Assembly (NCBI RefSeq): GCF_003050905.1
Contig: NZ_QAOT01000016.1
From: Cereibacter_A azotoformans
GTDB taxonomy: Bacteria; Pseudomonadota; Alphaproteobacteria; Rhodobacterales; Rhodobacteraceae
Strand: one strand, 5' to 3'
Length of the DNA: 64,000 bases
Both the position numbers and the translations under genes were made by a program. The first letter of the stretch is position 1. Each line of letters opens with the position of its first letter. The notes under the pieces were generated by a model. That model did no database searches, was not told the origin of the DNA, and saw only the letters and a list, made by a program, of their open reading frames with translations. Shown piece after piece: positions 54,949 to 64,000 of this stretch.

Positions 54949-56226
54949 TCAGCCCTTGAGGATCGAGCGGCCGGCGTATTCCGCCACCTCGCCCAGCATT
55001 TCCTCGATGCGGATGAGCTGGTTGTATTTCGCCAGCCGGTCCGAGCGCGACAGCGAGCCGGTCTTGATCTGGCCGCAGTTCGTCGCCACCGCGAGATCGG
55101 CGATGGTGGAGTCTTCCGTCTCGCCCGAGCGGTGCGACATGACGTTGGTGTAGCGCGCACGATGGGCCATATCGACGGCCATCAGCGTCTCGGTCAGCGA
55201 GCCGATCTGGTTCACCTTGACCAGCATCGAGTTGCCGACGCCCGCCTTGATGCCCTGTTCGAGCCGCTTGGGATTGGTCACGAAGAGGTCGTCGCCCACC
55301 AGCTGCACCTTGGCGCCCAGACGGTCGGTCAGCAGTTTCCAGCCGTCCCAGTCGTCCTCGGCGCAGCCGTCCTCGATCGAGATGATCGGATAGTCGGCAC
55401 AGAGGGCCGCGAGATAGTCCACGTTCTCGGCCGAGGTCAGCGACTTGCCCTCGCCCTTCATCTCGTACTTGCCGCCCTTGAAATACTCGGTCGAGGCGCA
55501 GTCGAGCGCGAGGTAGATGTCCTCGCCCGGCTTGTAGCCCGCCTTCTCGATCGAGCGCAGGATGTAGTCCAGCGCCTCGCGGGTGGACGAGATGTTCGGG
55601 GCAAAGCCGCCCTCGTCGCCGATGCCGGTGTTGAAGCCGCCGGCCGCCAGTTCCTTCTTCAGCGTGTGGAACACTTCCGAGCCCATGCGGATCGCGTCGC
55701 GCACGTTCTTCGCGGCGACCGGCATGATCATGAATTCCTGGATGTCGATCGGGTTGTCGGCATGCTCGCCGCCGTTGATGATGTTCATCATCGGCACCGG
55801 CAGCACGCGCGCCGAGGCGCCGCCGACGTAGCGGAAGAGCGGCTGGTTGGTGAACTCGGCCGCGGCCTTGGCTACCGCGAGCGACACGCCGAGGATGGCG
55901 TTGGCGCCCAGGCGGCCCTTGTTCGGCGTGCCGTCCATCTCGATCATCGTGCGGTCGATGCCGACCTGGTCGGTCGCATCGAACCCCACCAGCATCTCGG
56001 CAATCTCGCCGTTGACGGCCGCAACCGCCTCGAGCACGCCCTTGCCCATGTAGCGCGACGTGTCGCCGTCGCGCTTCTCCACCGCCTCATGCGCGCCGGT
56101 CGAGGCGCCCGAGGGCACCGCGGCGCGGCCGAAGGCGCCGCTTTCCAGCGTGACGTCCACCTCGACGGTGGGGTTGCCGCGGCTGTCGAGGATCTCGCGG
56201 GCGTGGATGTCGATGATCGTGCTCAT
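54949..56226 (-). CDS. eno: enolase
   Basis: A glycolytic enzyme converting 2-phosphoglycerate to phosphoenolpyruvate, also part of RNA degradosomes. The 425-residue protein has SRGNPTVEVDVTLESGAFGR, GDEGGFAPNI, and the Mg-binding SIEDGCAEDDWDGW and the loop MSHRSGETEDSTIADLAVAT. Full length, convergent with the RiPP-like gene. Confidence 0.97.
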   Translation of the reverse strand: MSTIIDIHAREILDSRGNPTVEVDVTLESGAFGRAAVPSGASTGAHEAVEKRDGDTSRYMGKGVLEAVAAVNGEIAEMLVGFDATDQVGIDRTMIEMDGTPNKGRLGANAILGVSLAVAKAAAEFTNQPLFRYVGGASARVLPVPMMNIINGGEHADNPIDIQEFMIMPVAAKNVRDAIRMGSEVFHTLKKELAAGGFNTGIGDEGGFAPNISSTREALDYILRSIEKAGYKPGEDIYLALDCASTEYFKGGKYEMKGEGKSLTSAENVDYLAALCADYPIISIEDGCAEDDWDGWKLLTDRLGAKVQLVGDDLFVTNPKRLEQGIKAGVGNSMLVKVNQIGSLTETLMAVDMAHRARYTNVMSHRSGETEDSTIADLAVATNCGQIKTGSLSRSDRLAKYNQLIRIEEMLGEVAEYAGRSILKG

Positions 56227-56262
56227 AATCTGTCCCTTGGGTTGCCGTGGGTTTGCGGCTTC

Positions 56263-57147
56263 TTACTCTGCGGCTTGCCGCAAGGAAAGACGGCGCAGCC
56301 GCTGCTCGCGCGTGAAGCTGTAGAGCCCCGAGCCGATGATCAGCGCCGCGCCCGCCAGCATCCAGGCGTCGGGGCGTTCGTGGAACACCAGGAACCCGAT
56401 CAGCATGGCGAAGACGAGCCGCGTGTAGCGGAAGGGCACGATGGCCGAGACCTCGCCCACGCGGGTGGCCAGGATCAGCGTCCAGTAGCCGACGAAGCCG
56501 AAACAGAGCGCGCCCAGCAGCAGGCCCATCTGCCCGGGCCCGGGCCAGACCGCGCCACCGCCGACGGCCAGCATCATCCCGCCCACGGCCGCCACCGTGA
56601 GAAAGGCCCAGGCGCCGACCTGCATGGTCGAGGTCGAGGCCGCCACCCGGCGCGTGGCGAGGTCGCGGCCTGCAAGCCCGATCACGCCGAGCACGGCCCA
56701 GAGCGAGGCCAGCTCGAACCCTTCGAGCCCCGGTCGGATCACCACCACCACGCCGGCGAACCCCACGGCAATCGCGCTCCAGCGCCGCCATCCCACCTTC
56801 TCGCCGAGAAAGACCGCCGCCCCGAAGGTCACGACAAGCGGTGTCGCCTGCAGGATCGCCGAGGCGCTCGAGAGCGGCGTCAGCGCCAGCGCGGTCACGA
56901 AACCGGCCGTGCCCACCATCTCGCCCAGATTGCGCCAGAGGATCGGGCCCGCCAGCACCTCGCGCGAGAGGACCGCCTTGCCCTCGCGCCGGGCCAGCGC
57001 CCAGAAGAGCGGCGCGCCGAAGAGGCCCAGGAACAGCAGGATCTGCCCCGTCGGCATGCCGGCCGAGGCCAGCTTCACGAACATGTCCTCCATGGCGAAG
57101 CCCGCCATGGACACGATCATCATCACGATGCCGCGCAAGTTTTCCAT
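56263..57147 (-). CDS. EamA/DMT-family transporter
   Basis: A 294-residue inner membrane protein with about ten membrane segments in two EamA repeats (residues about 5-135 and 145-285), the drug/metabolite transporter superfamily. Substrate cannot be told. It lies between eno and fur on the same strand, 36 bp before eno, and could be co-transcribed. Confidence 0.85.
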   Translation of the reverse strand: MENLRGIVMMIVSMAGFAMEDMFVKLASAGMPTGQILLFLGLFGAPLFWALARREGKAVLSREVLAGPILWRNLGEMVGTAGFVTALALTPLSSASAILQATPLVVTFGAAVFLGEKVGWRRWSAIAVGFAGVVVVIRPGLEGFELASLWAVLGVIGLAGRDLATRRVAASTSTMQVGAWAFLTVAAVGGMMLAVGGGAVWPGPGQMGLLLGALCFGFVGYWTLILATRVGEVSAIVPFRYTRLVFAMLIGFLVFHERPDAWMLAGAALIIGSGLYSFTREQRLRRLSLRQAAE

Positions 57148-57238
57148 GTCTGTCCCTGACTTGGGGATCCTGTCCCCGGATGCGGAGGCGGTCCCTGCCG
57201 CTCCCTTTGCGGGGGTCTTGCGACCCCGGATGCGAGCG

Positions 57239-57652
57239 TCAGCCCCTCTTCACGGGGCGGCCGAACAGCTCGAACCTGTGGCCCACCAGCCGGTAGCCCA
57301 GCCGGGCGGCGATCTTCTCCTGCAGCGCTTCGATCTCGGGATCGACGAACTCGATCACCGCGCCGGTCGTCACGTCGATCAGGTGGTCGTGATGGTCGCG
57401 CTCGGCATCCTCATAGCGCGCGCGGCCGTCGCCGAACTCGAGCCGCTCGAGGATCCCGGCCTCTTCGAAGAGCTTCACCGTGCGATAGACCGTGGCGATC
57501 GAGATGCGCGGATCGACGGCCGAGGCGCGGGCATGCAGTTCCTCGACATCGGGATGGTCGGCGGATTCGCCGATCACCCGCGCGATGATGCGGCGCTGTT
57601 CGGTCATGCGCAGGCCCTTGGCCTCGCAGCGGGAGATGATCGAGTCCTGCAT
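57239..57652 (-). CDS. fur: Fur-family metalloregulator
   Basis: A 137-residue repressor with the N-terminal winged helix (GLRMTEQRRIIARVIGESAD, VDPRISIATVYRTVKLFEEA) and a dimerisation domain with a His-rich metal site (RDHHDHLIDV). The CxxC structural zinc clusters of gamma-proteobacterial Fur are missing, as in alphaproteobacterial Fur/Mur proteins, which may respond to manganese as well as iron. ATG 57652 follows CGGAGA. No CxxC means metal preference is inference. Confidence 0.85.
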   Translation of the reverse strand: MQDSIISRCEAKGLRMTEQRRIIARVIGESADHPDVEELHARASAVDPRISIATVYRTVKLFEEAGILERLEFGDGRARYEDAERDHHDHLIDVTTGAVIEFVDPEIEALQEKIAARLGYRLVGHRFELFGRPVKRG

Positions 57653-57932
57653 GCAGATCTCCGGTGTCGTGGCCGGTGTCAGCCGAAGATCTAAGCGATC
57701 CCCGGCGGCTCTGCCAGCGGTTTCCTGCCGGGCGGAGAGGGGGAATCGCCCGCCTCGACCGCCCCAGGGCGTGCGGGGTTTGCGTTGCAGGGATGCCACG
57801 CGAAAGGCGCGCGATTTCCGTGCCTTGAAGCCCGCGACTCGGGGCAGGGCCGTTCATCCCCAGCCTGCGGCCACGCCTGCAACTGCCTGCCGGGCCGTGC
57901 CTTTGCGTCTGTCCTTCGCGGTCTCCCTCGAA

Positions 57933-58094
57933 TTATCCACACGACTACCCACAGCCTTTCGACTGATACCACCCATGGAGGCGGAGGGCGCGTCAAGCAC
58001 ATTATCTAGCAGGCGGCTTCAAGAATCCCGTTGCCACGCTGTCGGCTTTGCGACAACTTGATGTGACACGGAGGCCCGCCACTACATGTAGCGG
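57933..58094 (+). promoter_or_regulatory. DnaA boxes and NrdR-like palindrome upstream of nrdJ
   Basis: TTATCCACA at 57933-57941 is a perfect DnaA box, and a 2-mismatch copy CTACCCACA follows at 57945-57953. CCACTACATGTAGCGG at 58079-58094 is a palindrome with one mismatched pair, resembling NrdR boxes. The region 57653-58236 has no supported gene, so it is the control region for nrdJ, shared with the divergent fur. Confidence 0.55.
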
Positions 58095-58236
58095 ATGCTT
58101 GCCGGGAACCATCGACAGACCGCCCTACGGGACGCGCCGGACCCGCCTGCTTTCGCGGGAGGGCGCCGTGTTGTGGCGGGCTGCTGGATCAACGACGGGG
58201 CCAAGCCCCGCGAGGGACGAGAACGGAGAGGGCGAG

Positions 58237-61200
58237 ATGAAGATCGAGCGGAAGTTCACCACGGCTGAAGGCGGCGCCTATGGCGACATCGGCTTCACGA
58301 CCATGGTTTCGGAGATCCGGAACCCGGACGGCACCGTGGTCTTCCGCAACGAGAGCGTCGAGGTGCCGGAGGGCTGGAGCCAGGTGGCCTCGGACGTGCT
58401 CGCCCAGAAATACTTCCGCAAGGCCGGCGTGCCCGCACGCCTGCGCCGCGTGAAGGAGAAGGGGGTTCCGGACTTCCTGTGGCGCTCGGTTCCCGACGAG
58501 GCGGCGCTGGCGGCGCTGCCCGAGGACGAGCGCTTCGTAGGCGAGACCTCGGCCCGGCAGGTCTTCGACCGGCTGGCCGGTGCCTGGGCCTACTGGGGCT
58601 GGAAGGGCGGCTATTTCACCTCCGAGGCCGATGCGCGCGCCTATTACGACGAGATGCGCCACATGCTGGCCCGCCAGATGGCGGCGCCGAACAGCCCGCA
58701 GTGGTTCAACACCGGCCTGCACTGGGCCTATGGCATCGACGGCCCCTCGCAGGGTCACTTCTACGTCGATCACGCGACGGGCAAGCTGGTGAAGTCCGAC
58801 AGCGCCTATGAGCATCCCCAGCCGCACGCCTGCTTCATCCAGTCGGTCGCGGATGATCTGGTGAACGAGGGCGGGATCATGGACCTCTGGGTCCGCGAGG
58901 CGCGGCTGTTCAAGTATGGCTCGGGCACCGGCACCAACTTCTCGAGCTTGCGCGGCGAGGGCGAGAAACTGTCGGGCGGCGGCAAGTCCTCGGGGCTGAT
59001 GGGGTTCCTGAAGATCGGCGACCGCGCAGCCGGCGCGATCAAGTCGGGCGGCACGACCCGGCGCGCGGCCAAGATGGTGATCTGCGACATGGATCACCCC
59101 GACATCGAGCAGTTCATCAACTGGAAAGTCATCGAAGAGCAGAAGGTCGCCTCTCTCGTCGCCGGTTCGAAGCAGCATGAAGCGAAGCTGAACGACATCT
59201 TCGCCGCCATCCGCAGCTTCGACGGCTCGATGAAGCGCGCGACCGACCCGGCCGGAAACGCAGGCCTCAAGACCGCGATCCGTGCCGCGAAAAAGGCCAT
59301 GATCCCCGAGACCTACATCAACCGCGTGCTGCAGTATGCGCGGCAGGGCTTCTCGTCGATCGAGTTCCCGACCTACGATACGGATTGGGACTCCGAGGCC
59401 TACATCACCGTCTCGGGCCAGAACTCGAACAACTCCGTCCGCGTGACGGATGCCTTCCTGCGGGCCGTGAAGGAGGATGCCGACTGGGCGCTTCTGCGCC
59501 GCACCGACGGCAAGGTCGCCAAGACCGTGAAGGCGCGCGAGCTGTGGGATCAGGTGGGCCACGCCGCCTGGGCCTGCGCCGATCCCGGCATCCAGTTCCA
59601 CGACACGGTGAACGCCTGGCACACCTGCCCCGAGGACGGGCCGATCCGCGGATCGAACCCCTGTTCGGAATACATGTTCCTCGACGACACGGCCTGCAAC
59701 CTGGCGTCGATGAACCTGCTCACGTTCTTCGAGGGCGGCCGCTTTGACGCCGATGCGTATATCCATGCCACGCGGCTCTGGACGCTGACGCTGGAAGTCT
59801 CGGTGATGATGGCGCAGTTCCCGTCGAAGGAAATCGCGCAGCTGTCCTTCGACTTCCGCACGCTGGGCCTTGGCTATGCCAACATCGGCGGGCTCCTGAT
59901 GAACATGGGGCTGGGCTATGACTCGAAGGAGGGCAGGGCGCTCTGCGGCGCGCTCTCGGCGATCATGACCGGCGTGGCCTATGCCACCTCGGCGGAGATG
60001 GCGGCCGAGCTTGGCGCCTTCGCGGGCTACCAGCGGAACGCCCAGCACATGCTCCGCGTCATCCGCAACCACCGCGCCGCGGCGCATGGTGCTACAAGCT
60101 ACGAAGCGGTGAACGTGGCCCCCGTGCCGCTCGATGCCGCCAACTGCCCGGACGCGCGTCTGGTCAGTCTCGCGAAATCCGCCTGGGACGAGGCGCTGGC
60201 GCTGGGCGAGGCCCACGGCTACCGCAACGCGCAGGTGACGGTGATCGCGCCCACCGGCACCATCGGCCTCGTGATGGACTGCGATACCACCGGCATCGAG
60301 CCCGACTTCGCGCTGGTCAAGTTCAAGAAGCTCGCTGGCGGCGGCTATTTCAAGATCATCAACCAGTCGGTTCCGGCCGCGCTGGAGACCCTTGGCTACA
60401 GTTCCGCCCAGATCTCGCAGATCGTGGCCTATGCGGTGGGCCACGGCACGCTGGCCAACTGCCCCGCGATCAGCCATGCCGCGCTGGTCGGCCACGGCTT
60501 CGGCGCCGCGGAGCTCGAGAAGGTCGAGGCGGCGCTGCCGTCGGCCTTCGACATCCGCTTCGTCTTCAACCAGTGGACGCTGGGCGAAGACTTCTGCAAG
60601 CGCGCGCTCGGCATCCCGGCCGACAAGCTCGCCGACCCGACCTTCGACCTGCTGCGCCACCTCGGCTTCACCCGCGCCCAGATCGACGCCGCGAACGACC
60701 ATGTCTGCGGGACGATGACGCTGGAGGGGGCGCCGCATCTGAAGGCCGAGCATCTGCCGGTCTTCGACTGCGCCAACCCCTGCGGCAAGAAGGGCCGCCG
60801 CTACCTCTCGGTCGAGAGCCACATCCACATGATGGCCGCGGCGCAGAGCTTCATCTCGGGCGCGATCTCGAAGACGATCAACATGCCGAACTCGGCCACC
60901 ATCGCCGAGGTGCTGGCGGCCTACGAACTTTCCCACTCGCTGGGCATCAAGGCCAACGCCCTCTACCGCGACGGCTCCAAGCTGTCGCAGCCCCTCGCCT
61001 CGGCGCTGGTCGAGGATGACGAGGAGGCCGAGGAGATCCTCGCCACCGGCACGCCGCAGGAGAAGGCGATCGTGATCGCCGAGAAGATCGTCGAGAAGGT
61101 GATCGTCAAGGAGATCGTCCGTTCGAACCGCGAGAAGCTGCCCGAGCGGCGCAAGGGCTACACGCAAAAGGCGATCGTCGGCGGCCACAAGGTCTATCTG

Positions 61201-61887
61201 CGCACCGGCGAATACAAGGACGGCTCGCTTGGCGAGATCTTCATCGACATGCACAAGGAAGGCGCGGGCTTCCGGGCGATGATGAACAACTTCGCCATCG
61301 CGGTGTCGGTCGGCCTGCAATATGGCGTGCCGCTGGAAGAATTCGTCGACGCCTTCACCTTCACCAAGTTCGAGCCCGCGGGCATGGTGCAGGGCAACGA
61401 CTCGATCAAGAACGCGACCTCGATCCTCGACTACATCTTCCGCGAACTGGCGATTTCCTACCTCGACCGCACCGACCTTGCGCATGTCAAACCGCAGGGC
61501 GCGAGCTTCGACGATCTCGGCGGCGGCACGGACGAGGGCAAGCGCTCGAACGTGACCGAGGTCTCCGAGGCCGCCGCCTCGCGCAGCCTCGAGGTGCTCA
61601 AGCAGATCAGTTCGACCGGCTACCTGCGCAAGCGCCTGCCGCAGGAACTGACGGTGCTTCAGGGCGGCATGGCCGTGGGCTTCGAGTCCGCCTCGCTGAC
61701 CGGCTTCGCCGAAACGCGCGCCGCGACGGCCCTCGCCTCCGGCACGGTCGCGATGGACGCGCGGGCGAAGGCCAAGATGCAGGGCTACGAGGGCGATCCC
61801 TGCGGCGAGTGCGGCAACTACACGCTGGTGCGCAACGGCACCTGCATGAAGTGCAACACCTGCGGTGCAACGAGCGGCTGCAGCTGA
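58237..61887 (+). CDS. nrdJ: vitamin B12-dependent (class II) ribonucleotide reductase
   Basis: Makes deoxyribonucleotides using adenosylcobalamin, with or without oxygen. The 1216-residue protein has NSPQWFNTGLHWAYG, GSNPCSEYMFLDDTACNLAS and QVTVIAPTGTIGLVMDCDTT in the barrel. A C-terminal zinc/thiol region ends in CGECGNYTLVRNGTCMKCNT then CGATSGCS, the cysteines that re-reduce the active site. ATG 58237 follows GGAGAGGGCGAG. The length is that of the long alphaproteobacterial class II type, and the only ribonucleotide reductase in the window. Confidence 0.95.
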   Translation: MKIERKFTTAEGGAYGDIGFTTMVSEIRNPDGTVVFRNESVEVPEGWSQVASDVLAQKYFRKAGVPARLRRVKEKGVPDFLWRSVPDEAALAALPEDERFVGETSARQVFDRLAGAWAYWGWKGGYFTSEADARAYYDEMRHMLARQMAAPNSPQWFNTGLHWAYGIDGPSQGHFYVDHATGKLVKSDSAYEHPQPHACFIQSVADDLVNEGGIMDLWVREARLFKYGSGTGTNFSSLRGEGEKLSGGGKSSGLMGFLKIGDRAAGAIKSGGTTRRAAKMVICDMDHPDIEQFINWKVIEEQKVASLVAGSKQHEAKLNDIFAAIRSFDGSMKRATDPAGNAGLKTAIRAAKKAMIPETYINRVLQYARQGFSSIEFPTYDTDWDSEAYITVSGQNSNNSVRVTDAFLRAVKEDADWALLRRTDGKVAKTVKARELWDQVGHAAWACADPGIQFHDTVNAWHTCPEDGPIRGSNPCSEYMFLDDTACNLASMNLLTFFEGGRFDADAYIHATRLWTLTLEVSVMMAQFPSKEIAQLSFDFRTLGLGYANIGGLLMNMGLGYDSKEGRALCGALSAIMTGVAYATSAEMAAELGAFAGYQRNAQHMLRVIRNHRAAAHGATSYEAVNVAPVPLDAANCPDARLVSLAKSAWDEALALGEAHGYRNAQVTVIAPTGTIGLVMDCDTTGIEPDFALVKFKKLAGGGYFKIINQSVPAALETLGYSSAQISQIVAYAVGHGTLANCPAISHAALVGHGFGAAELEKVEAALPSAFDIRFVFNQWTLGEDFCKRALGIPADKLADPTFDLLRHLGFTRAQIDAANDHVCGTMTLEGAPHLKAEHLPVFDCANPCGKKGRRYLSVESHIHMMAAAQSFISGAISKTINMPNSATIAEVLAAYELSHSLGIKANALYRDGSKLSQPLASALVEDDEEAEEILATGTPQEKAIVIAEKIVEKVIVKEIVRSNREKLPERRKGYTQKAIVGGHKVYLRTGEYKDGSLGEIFIDMHKEGAGFRAMMNNFAIAVSVGLQYGVPLEEFVDAFTFTKFEPAGMVQGNDSIKNATSILDYIFRELAISYLDRTDLAHVKPQGASFDDLGGGTDEGKRSNVTEVSEAAASRSLEVLKQISSTGYLRKRLPQELTVLQGGMAVGFESASLTGFAETRAATALASGTVAMDARAKAKMQGYEGDPCGECGNYTLVRNGTCMKCNTCGATSGCS

Positions 61888-62249
61888 GGAAATTGAGGTT
61901 GTTGTCGCTGCGGCGAAAGTTCCTCCCAAATCGGGCGAGTTTGTCCCGGTTTGGGGGGTAAAGTCTGTCCCGCGCGGTTCTTGCAGCCCTGACTTCTGGT
62001 CCTTTCCGCCGGCGAAATTTCGCGCAAGTATTGGTAAAACTTACGAAACTCCGGATGCGGCCTGTGCCCCCGGATGTTCAGAGGCAGAAGGATGCGCCTG
62101 AACCCGAGAGACGTGATCGGCCCCGCACTGATCCTCGCAAGCGGCAAGTCAGGATCCGGCGGTTGGCTGGGACGCGAGGCGGCTCAAGGCGCTTCCACTT
62201 GCCCTGCCGGTGGCGCCGCAGGGACGGATCACTCGATGAGGATTTCGCG
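61888..62249. other. 362-bp gap after nrdJ
   Basis: No gene or RNA I can support. A T/G-rich stretch (61895-61960) follows the nrdJ stop. An AT-richer part near 62025-62045 (TATTGGTAAAACTTACGAA) may hold the promoter of the downstream hydrolase gene. Confidence 0.45.
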
Positions 62250-62750
62250 ATGAACCTCTCCCGGACCACACTCCTCGCCGGTCTCGTGGCGGGCCTGCTG
62301 CTCGGCGCCTGCGGCCGCTCCCCGCAAGAGTGCATGGAGCGGGCGATGTATTTCGAATCCAACCGCTCCAGCCGCGACGGGATGGTCGCGGTGGGCAGCG
62401 TGGTCATGAACCGCGTCGAGTCAGGCCAGTATCCGAGGTCGGTCTGCGGCGTCGTCGCCCAGCGGGGCCAGTTCGCTCCCCGCATCATGTCCCGCCGGAT
62501 GGACTCGCGGTCCTTGCCGCTGGTGCGCGAGACGGCCCGGTCCGTCCTGCAGGGCGAGCGCCATCCGATGATCGGCAACGCGATGTTCTTCCACACCGCC
62601 GGCCACCGCTTCCCCTACGACAACATGCACTACGTGCTCGTGACGGGCGGGAACGCCTTCTACGAGAAGCGCAAGAATTACCTCGTGACACAGCCCGTTC
62701 CACCCCAGCCAATCGAGGGCATCACGGGTTGGCGAGAGGCTGGTGAATGA
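62250..62750 (+). CDS. SleB-type cell wall hydrolase, lipoprotein
   Basis: A 166-residue protein with a signal peptide and lipobox LLGAC (Cys21), followed by a Hydrolase_2 (SleB/CwlJ) domain: ERAMYFESNRSSRDGMVAVG with the catalytic-type Glu, SVVMNRVESGQYPRSVCGVV and GNAMFFHTAGHRFPY. Such enzymes cut peptidoglycan glycan strands. GAGGA precedes ATG 62250; earlier in-frame starts would destroy the signal peptide. Confidence 0.82.
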   Translation: MNLSRTTLLAGLVAGLLLGACGRSPQECMERAMYFESNRSSRDGMVAVGSVVMNRVESGQYPRSVCGVVAQRGQFAPRIMSRRMDSRSLPLVRETARSVLQGERHPMIGNAMFFHTAGHRFPYDNMHYVLVTGGNAFYEKRKNYLVTQPVPPQPIEGITGWREAGE

Positions 62751-63088
62751 TTCTGAGGGGCTGCCGTACGGCCATTACGTGCGGCTGATGGGAAGGCGTT
62801 CGAAGGCGGGTCAACATCGAACTATCTTCCACACGGCAGACGTGGCAGCGCTGCCGAGCTGAACCTGCATAATCATTCGCCAGCCGTCGATCAGAACCAT
62901 GGACGGAATGGCGAGAATGCACAGGAAGCCACCGGGTGGAGACGCGGCCGTAGCGGATGCCGCGGGTGTCACCTCCGCCCTGAGCCGCCGGTCGACCGTA
63001 TGCGCCGCCTATGGCCCATTGAGTTCCCGGGTTCCGGATCGGGATGGGAGGGGCGAGTCTCGTTCTGAGGGTTCAGAAGGAGGCGACC
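62751..63088. other. 338-bp gap before the IS66 genes
   Basis: No supported gene. Somewhere here lies the left end of the insertion sequence; I could not place the inverted repeat because the right end is outside the window. Short open frames on both strands have poor coding character. Confidence 0.45.
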
Positions 63089-63493
63089 ATGCCGGATGGC
63101 GGTGAAGGGTTCGACGGCCGGATCGAGGTGATCCGGCGCACTCGTGGCTATCGGCGTTGGCCGGACGAGGTGAAGGCCCGGATCGTGGCAGAGAGCTTTC
63201 GCCCGGGCGTCCGTGTGGCAGAAGTGGCGCGGCGGCACGGGGTGCTTGCGCACCAGCTTTCGGCTTGGCGGCGGCAAGCCCGTAAGGGGCTGCTCGCTCT
63301 GCCCGAGGACGCGGTGGAGGGCCTGGAGGCTGCCTTCGTGCCCCTGACGGTGGAGCCGGAGTGTGGCGCCGGACTGGATGGCCTGTCAGGCGTGGTCACC
63401 ATCGAGATCGGCGCCGTCATCCTGCGGGTTCCGGGTAACGTTCCGGCCGAACGGGCGGCGGCGCTGGTGCGGGCGCTGCAGGAGGCACCATGA
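63089..63493 (+). CDS. tnpA: IS66 accessory protein TnpA
   Basis: A 134-residue protein with a helix-turn-helix (RRWPDEVKARIVAESFRPGV, RVAEVARRHGVLAHQLSAWR), the IS66 orf1/IS3-type DNA-binding domain. ATG 63089 follows AGAAGGAGG. It overlaps tnpB by 4 nt. Confidence 0.9.
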   Translation: MPDGGEGFDGRIEVIRRTRGYRRWPDEVKARIVAESFRPGVRVAEVARRHGVLAHQLSAWRRQARKGLLALPEDAVEGLEAAFVPLTVEPECGAGLDGLSGVVTIEIGAVILRVPGNVPAERAAALVRALQEAP

Positions 63494-63843
63494 TCGTCGC
63501 CGGCCAGCGGCTGCCGATCGTGGTGGCGACCCGGCCCGTCGACTTCCGCTGCGGCCATCCGGCGCTGGCGCTGATCGTGCAGAACGAGCTGAAGCTCGAT
63601 CCGCATTCGGGCGTGACGGTGATCTTCCGCTCGAAGCGGGGCGATCGGCTGAAGATTTTGGTCTGGGACGGCAGCGGCCTGGTGCTGATCTACAAGCGGC
63701 TCGAGCAGGGAAACTTCGCCTGGCCGAGGATCCAGGACGGGGTCATGCGGCTGTCCCGGGCGCAGTACGAGGCTCTGTTCGAAGGGCTGGAGTGGCGTCG
63801 GGTGGTGGCACAACGGGTGGCGCCTCCGGCTGCGGCGGGGTGA
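63490..63843 (+). CDS. tnpB: IS66 accessory protein TnpB
   Basis: A 117-residue protein typical of IS66 orf2: TRPVDFRCGHPALALIVQNE, KILVWDGSGLVLIYKRLEQG. It is required with TnpA for IS66 transposition in characterised members. The start overlaps tnpA. Confidence 0.93.
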   Translation: MIVAGQRLPIVVATRPVDFRCGHPALALIVQNELKLDPHSGVTVIFRSKRGDRLKILVWDGSGLVLIYKRLEQGNFAWPRIQDGVMRLSRAQYEALFEGLEWRRVVAQRVAPPAAAG

Positions 63844-63907
63844 CTCAGGCGGTCGTTTCCGACCTTGTTTTACTGGGGTCCGCGGCTCGGATCGGGTCGA
63901 AGGGCGC

Positions 63908-64000
63908 ATGTCGCAGCCCCTCGATCTCAGCCGGTTTCCCGATCTTCCGCCCGAGGTGGTGACGGCCTTCCAGGCCCAGCATGCGGCTCTGGAAGCGGCC
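63908..64000 (+). CDS. tnpC: IS66 transposase TnpC, 5' fragment
   Basis: Only the first 31 codons are present (MSQPLDLSRFPDLPPEVVTA). Position after tnpB and the helical start (FQAQHAALEAA) fit the DDE transposase TnpC N-terminal coiled coil. Truncated by the window edge. Confidence 0.72.
   Translation, partial: MSQPLDLSRFPDLPPEVVTAFQAQHAALEAA

Larger units (their letters stand above)
63089..64000 (+). mobile_element. IS66-family insertion sequence, left part
   Basis: Two complete genes, tnpA-like and tnpB-like, and the beginning of a third (tnpC transposase) run off the right edge. The first two overlap by 4 nt and the third starts 65 bp after, as in IS66. The terminal inverted repeat and target duplication cannot be defined from this window. 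Confidence 0.85.

Noticed and set aside
57950..58236. Cobalamin riboswitch upstream of the B12-dependent ribonucleotide reductase
   Set aside because: A B12 switch would be plausible here, but neither the conserved core nor a convincing B12 box with the flanking helices could be found.
58189..61929. 1246-codon minus-strand frame opposite nrdJ
   Set aside because: Antisense shadow of nrdJ with typical biased composition and no conserved motif.

Overview
The window looks like a chromosomal segment of a Rhodobacter sphaeroides-type (Cereibacter) alphaproteobacterium. It has high GC with strong codon bias, alphaproteobacterial gene neighbours (nagZ-scpA-scpB, hflKC-deg, zapA, grxD-bolA-purL, eno-fur), a Fur without the usual C-terminal cysteine clusters, and a B12-dependent ribonucleotide reductase. 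The species-level assignment is inference from protein character and gene order, not from a search.

Layout. 1-7000 is core genome: a partial minus-strand gene, rpiA-gor, hflK-hflC-degP-type protease, and a peptidoglycan-binding lipoprotein. tRNA-Gly(CCC) at 7008-7081 is the integration site of a 13.9 kb mobile element. The element is bounded by an 18-bp direct repeat of the tRNA 3' end (7065-7082 and 20913-20930). Nearly all its genes run on the minus strand: a P4-type integrase, a winged-helix protein, a lambda-O-like initiator with four in-gene iterons, a string of small coiled-coil proteins, an S49 head protease, two Nu1-like terminase small subunits, a tail protein X, a TrkH potassium transporter as cargo, and ParB-like and BrnA-like remnants. 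No terminase large subunit, portal, capsid or tail-tube gene is seen, so it is either a decayed prophage or a phage satellite.

From 21000 to 62750 the core genome resumes: transketolase; a coiled-coil protein with ZapA; GrxD, BolA and PurL; a structured RNA candidate with an intrinsic terminator downstream of a LysR gene; and that LysR gene divergent from a fused indolepyruvate:ferredoxin oxidoreductase. Next come murI, argC and ccmE; an endolysin-holin pair resembling the unlinked lysis cassette of rhodobacterial gene transfer agents; argS, a SPOR protein, nagZ, scpA and scpB; a PACE-like protein, a DUF1045 protein, dsbB, a YpfJ-type metalloprotease, tRNA-Leu(CAA), a Hint-domain protein and a MobA-like nucleotidyltransferase. 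A complete liv branched-chain amino acid ABC operon, tyrS and anmK follow. A tiny gene with an exact lasso-peptide leader motif (54676-54831) lies between anmK and eno. Then come eno, an EamA transporter, fur, and nrdJ, the last preceded by a perfect DnaA box and a NrdR-like palindrome, and a SleB-type lipoprotein hydrolase. The window ends inside an IS66-family insertion sequence.

The most interesting items are the orphan lasso-leader RiPP precursor, the integrated element with two terminase small subunits and DNA-level-conserved iterons inside its initiator gene, and the three-hairpin RNA candidate.
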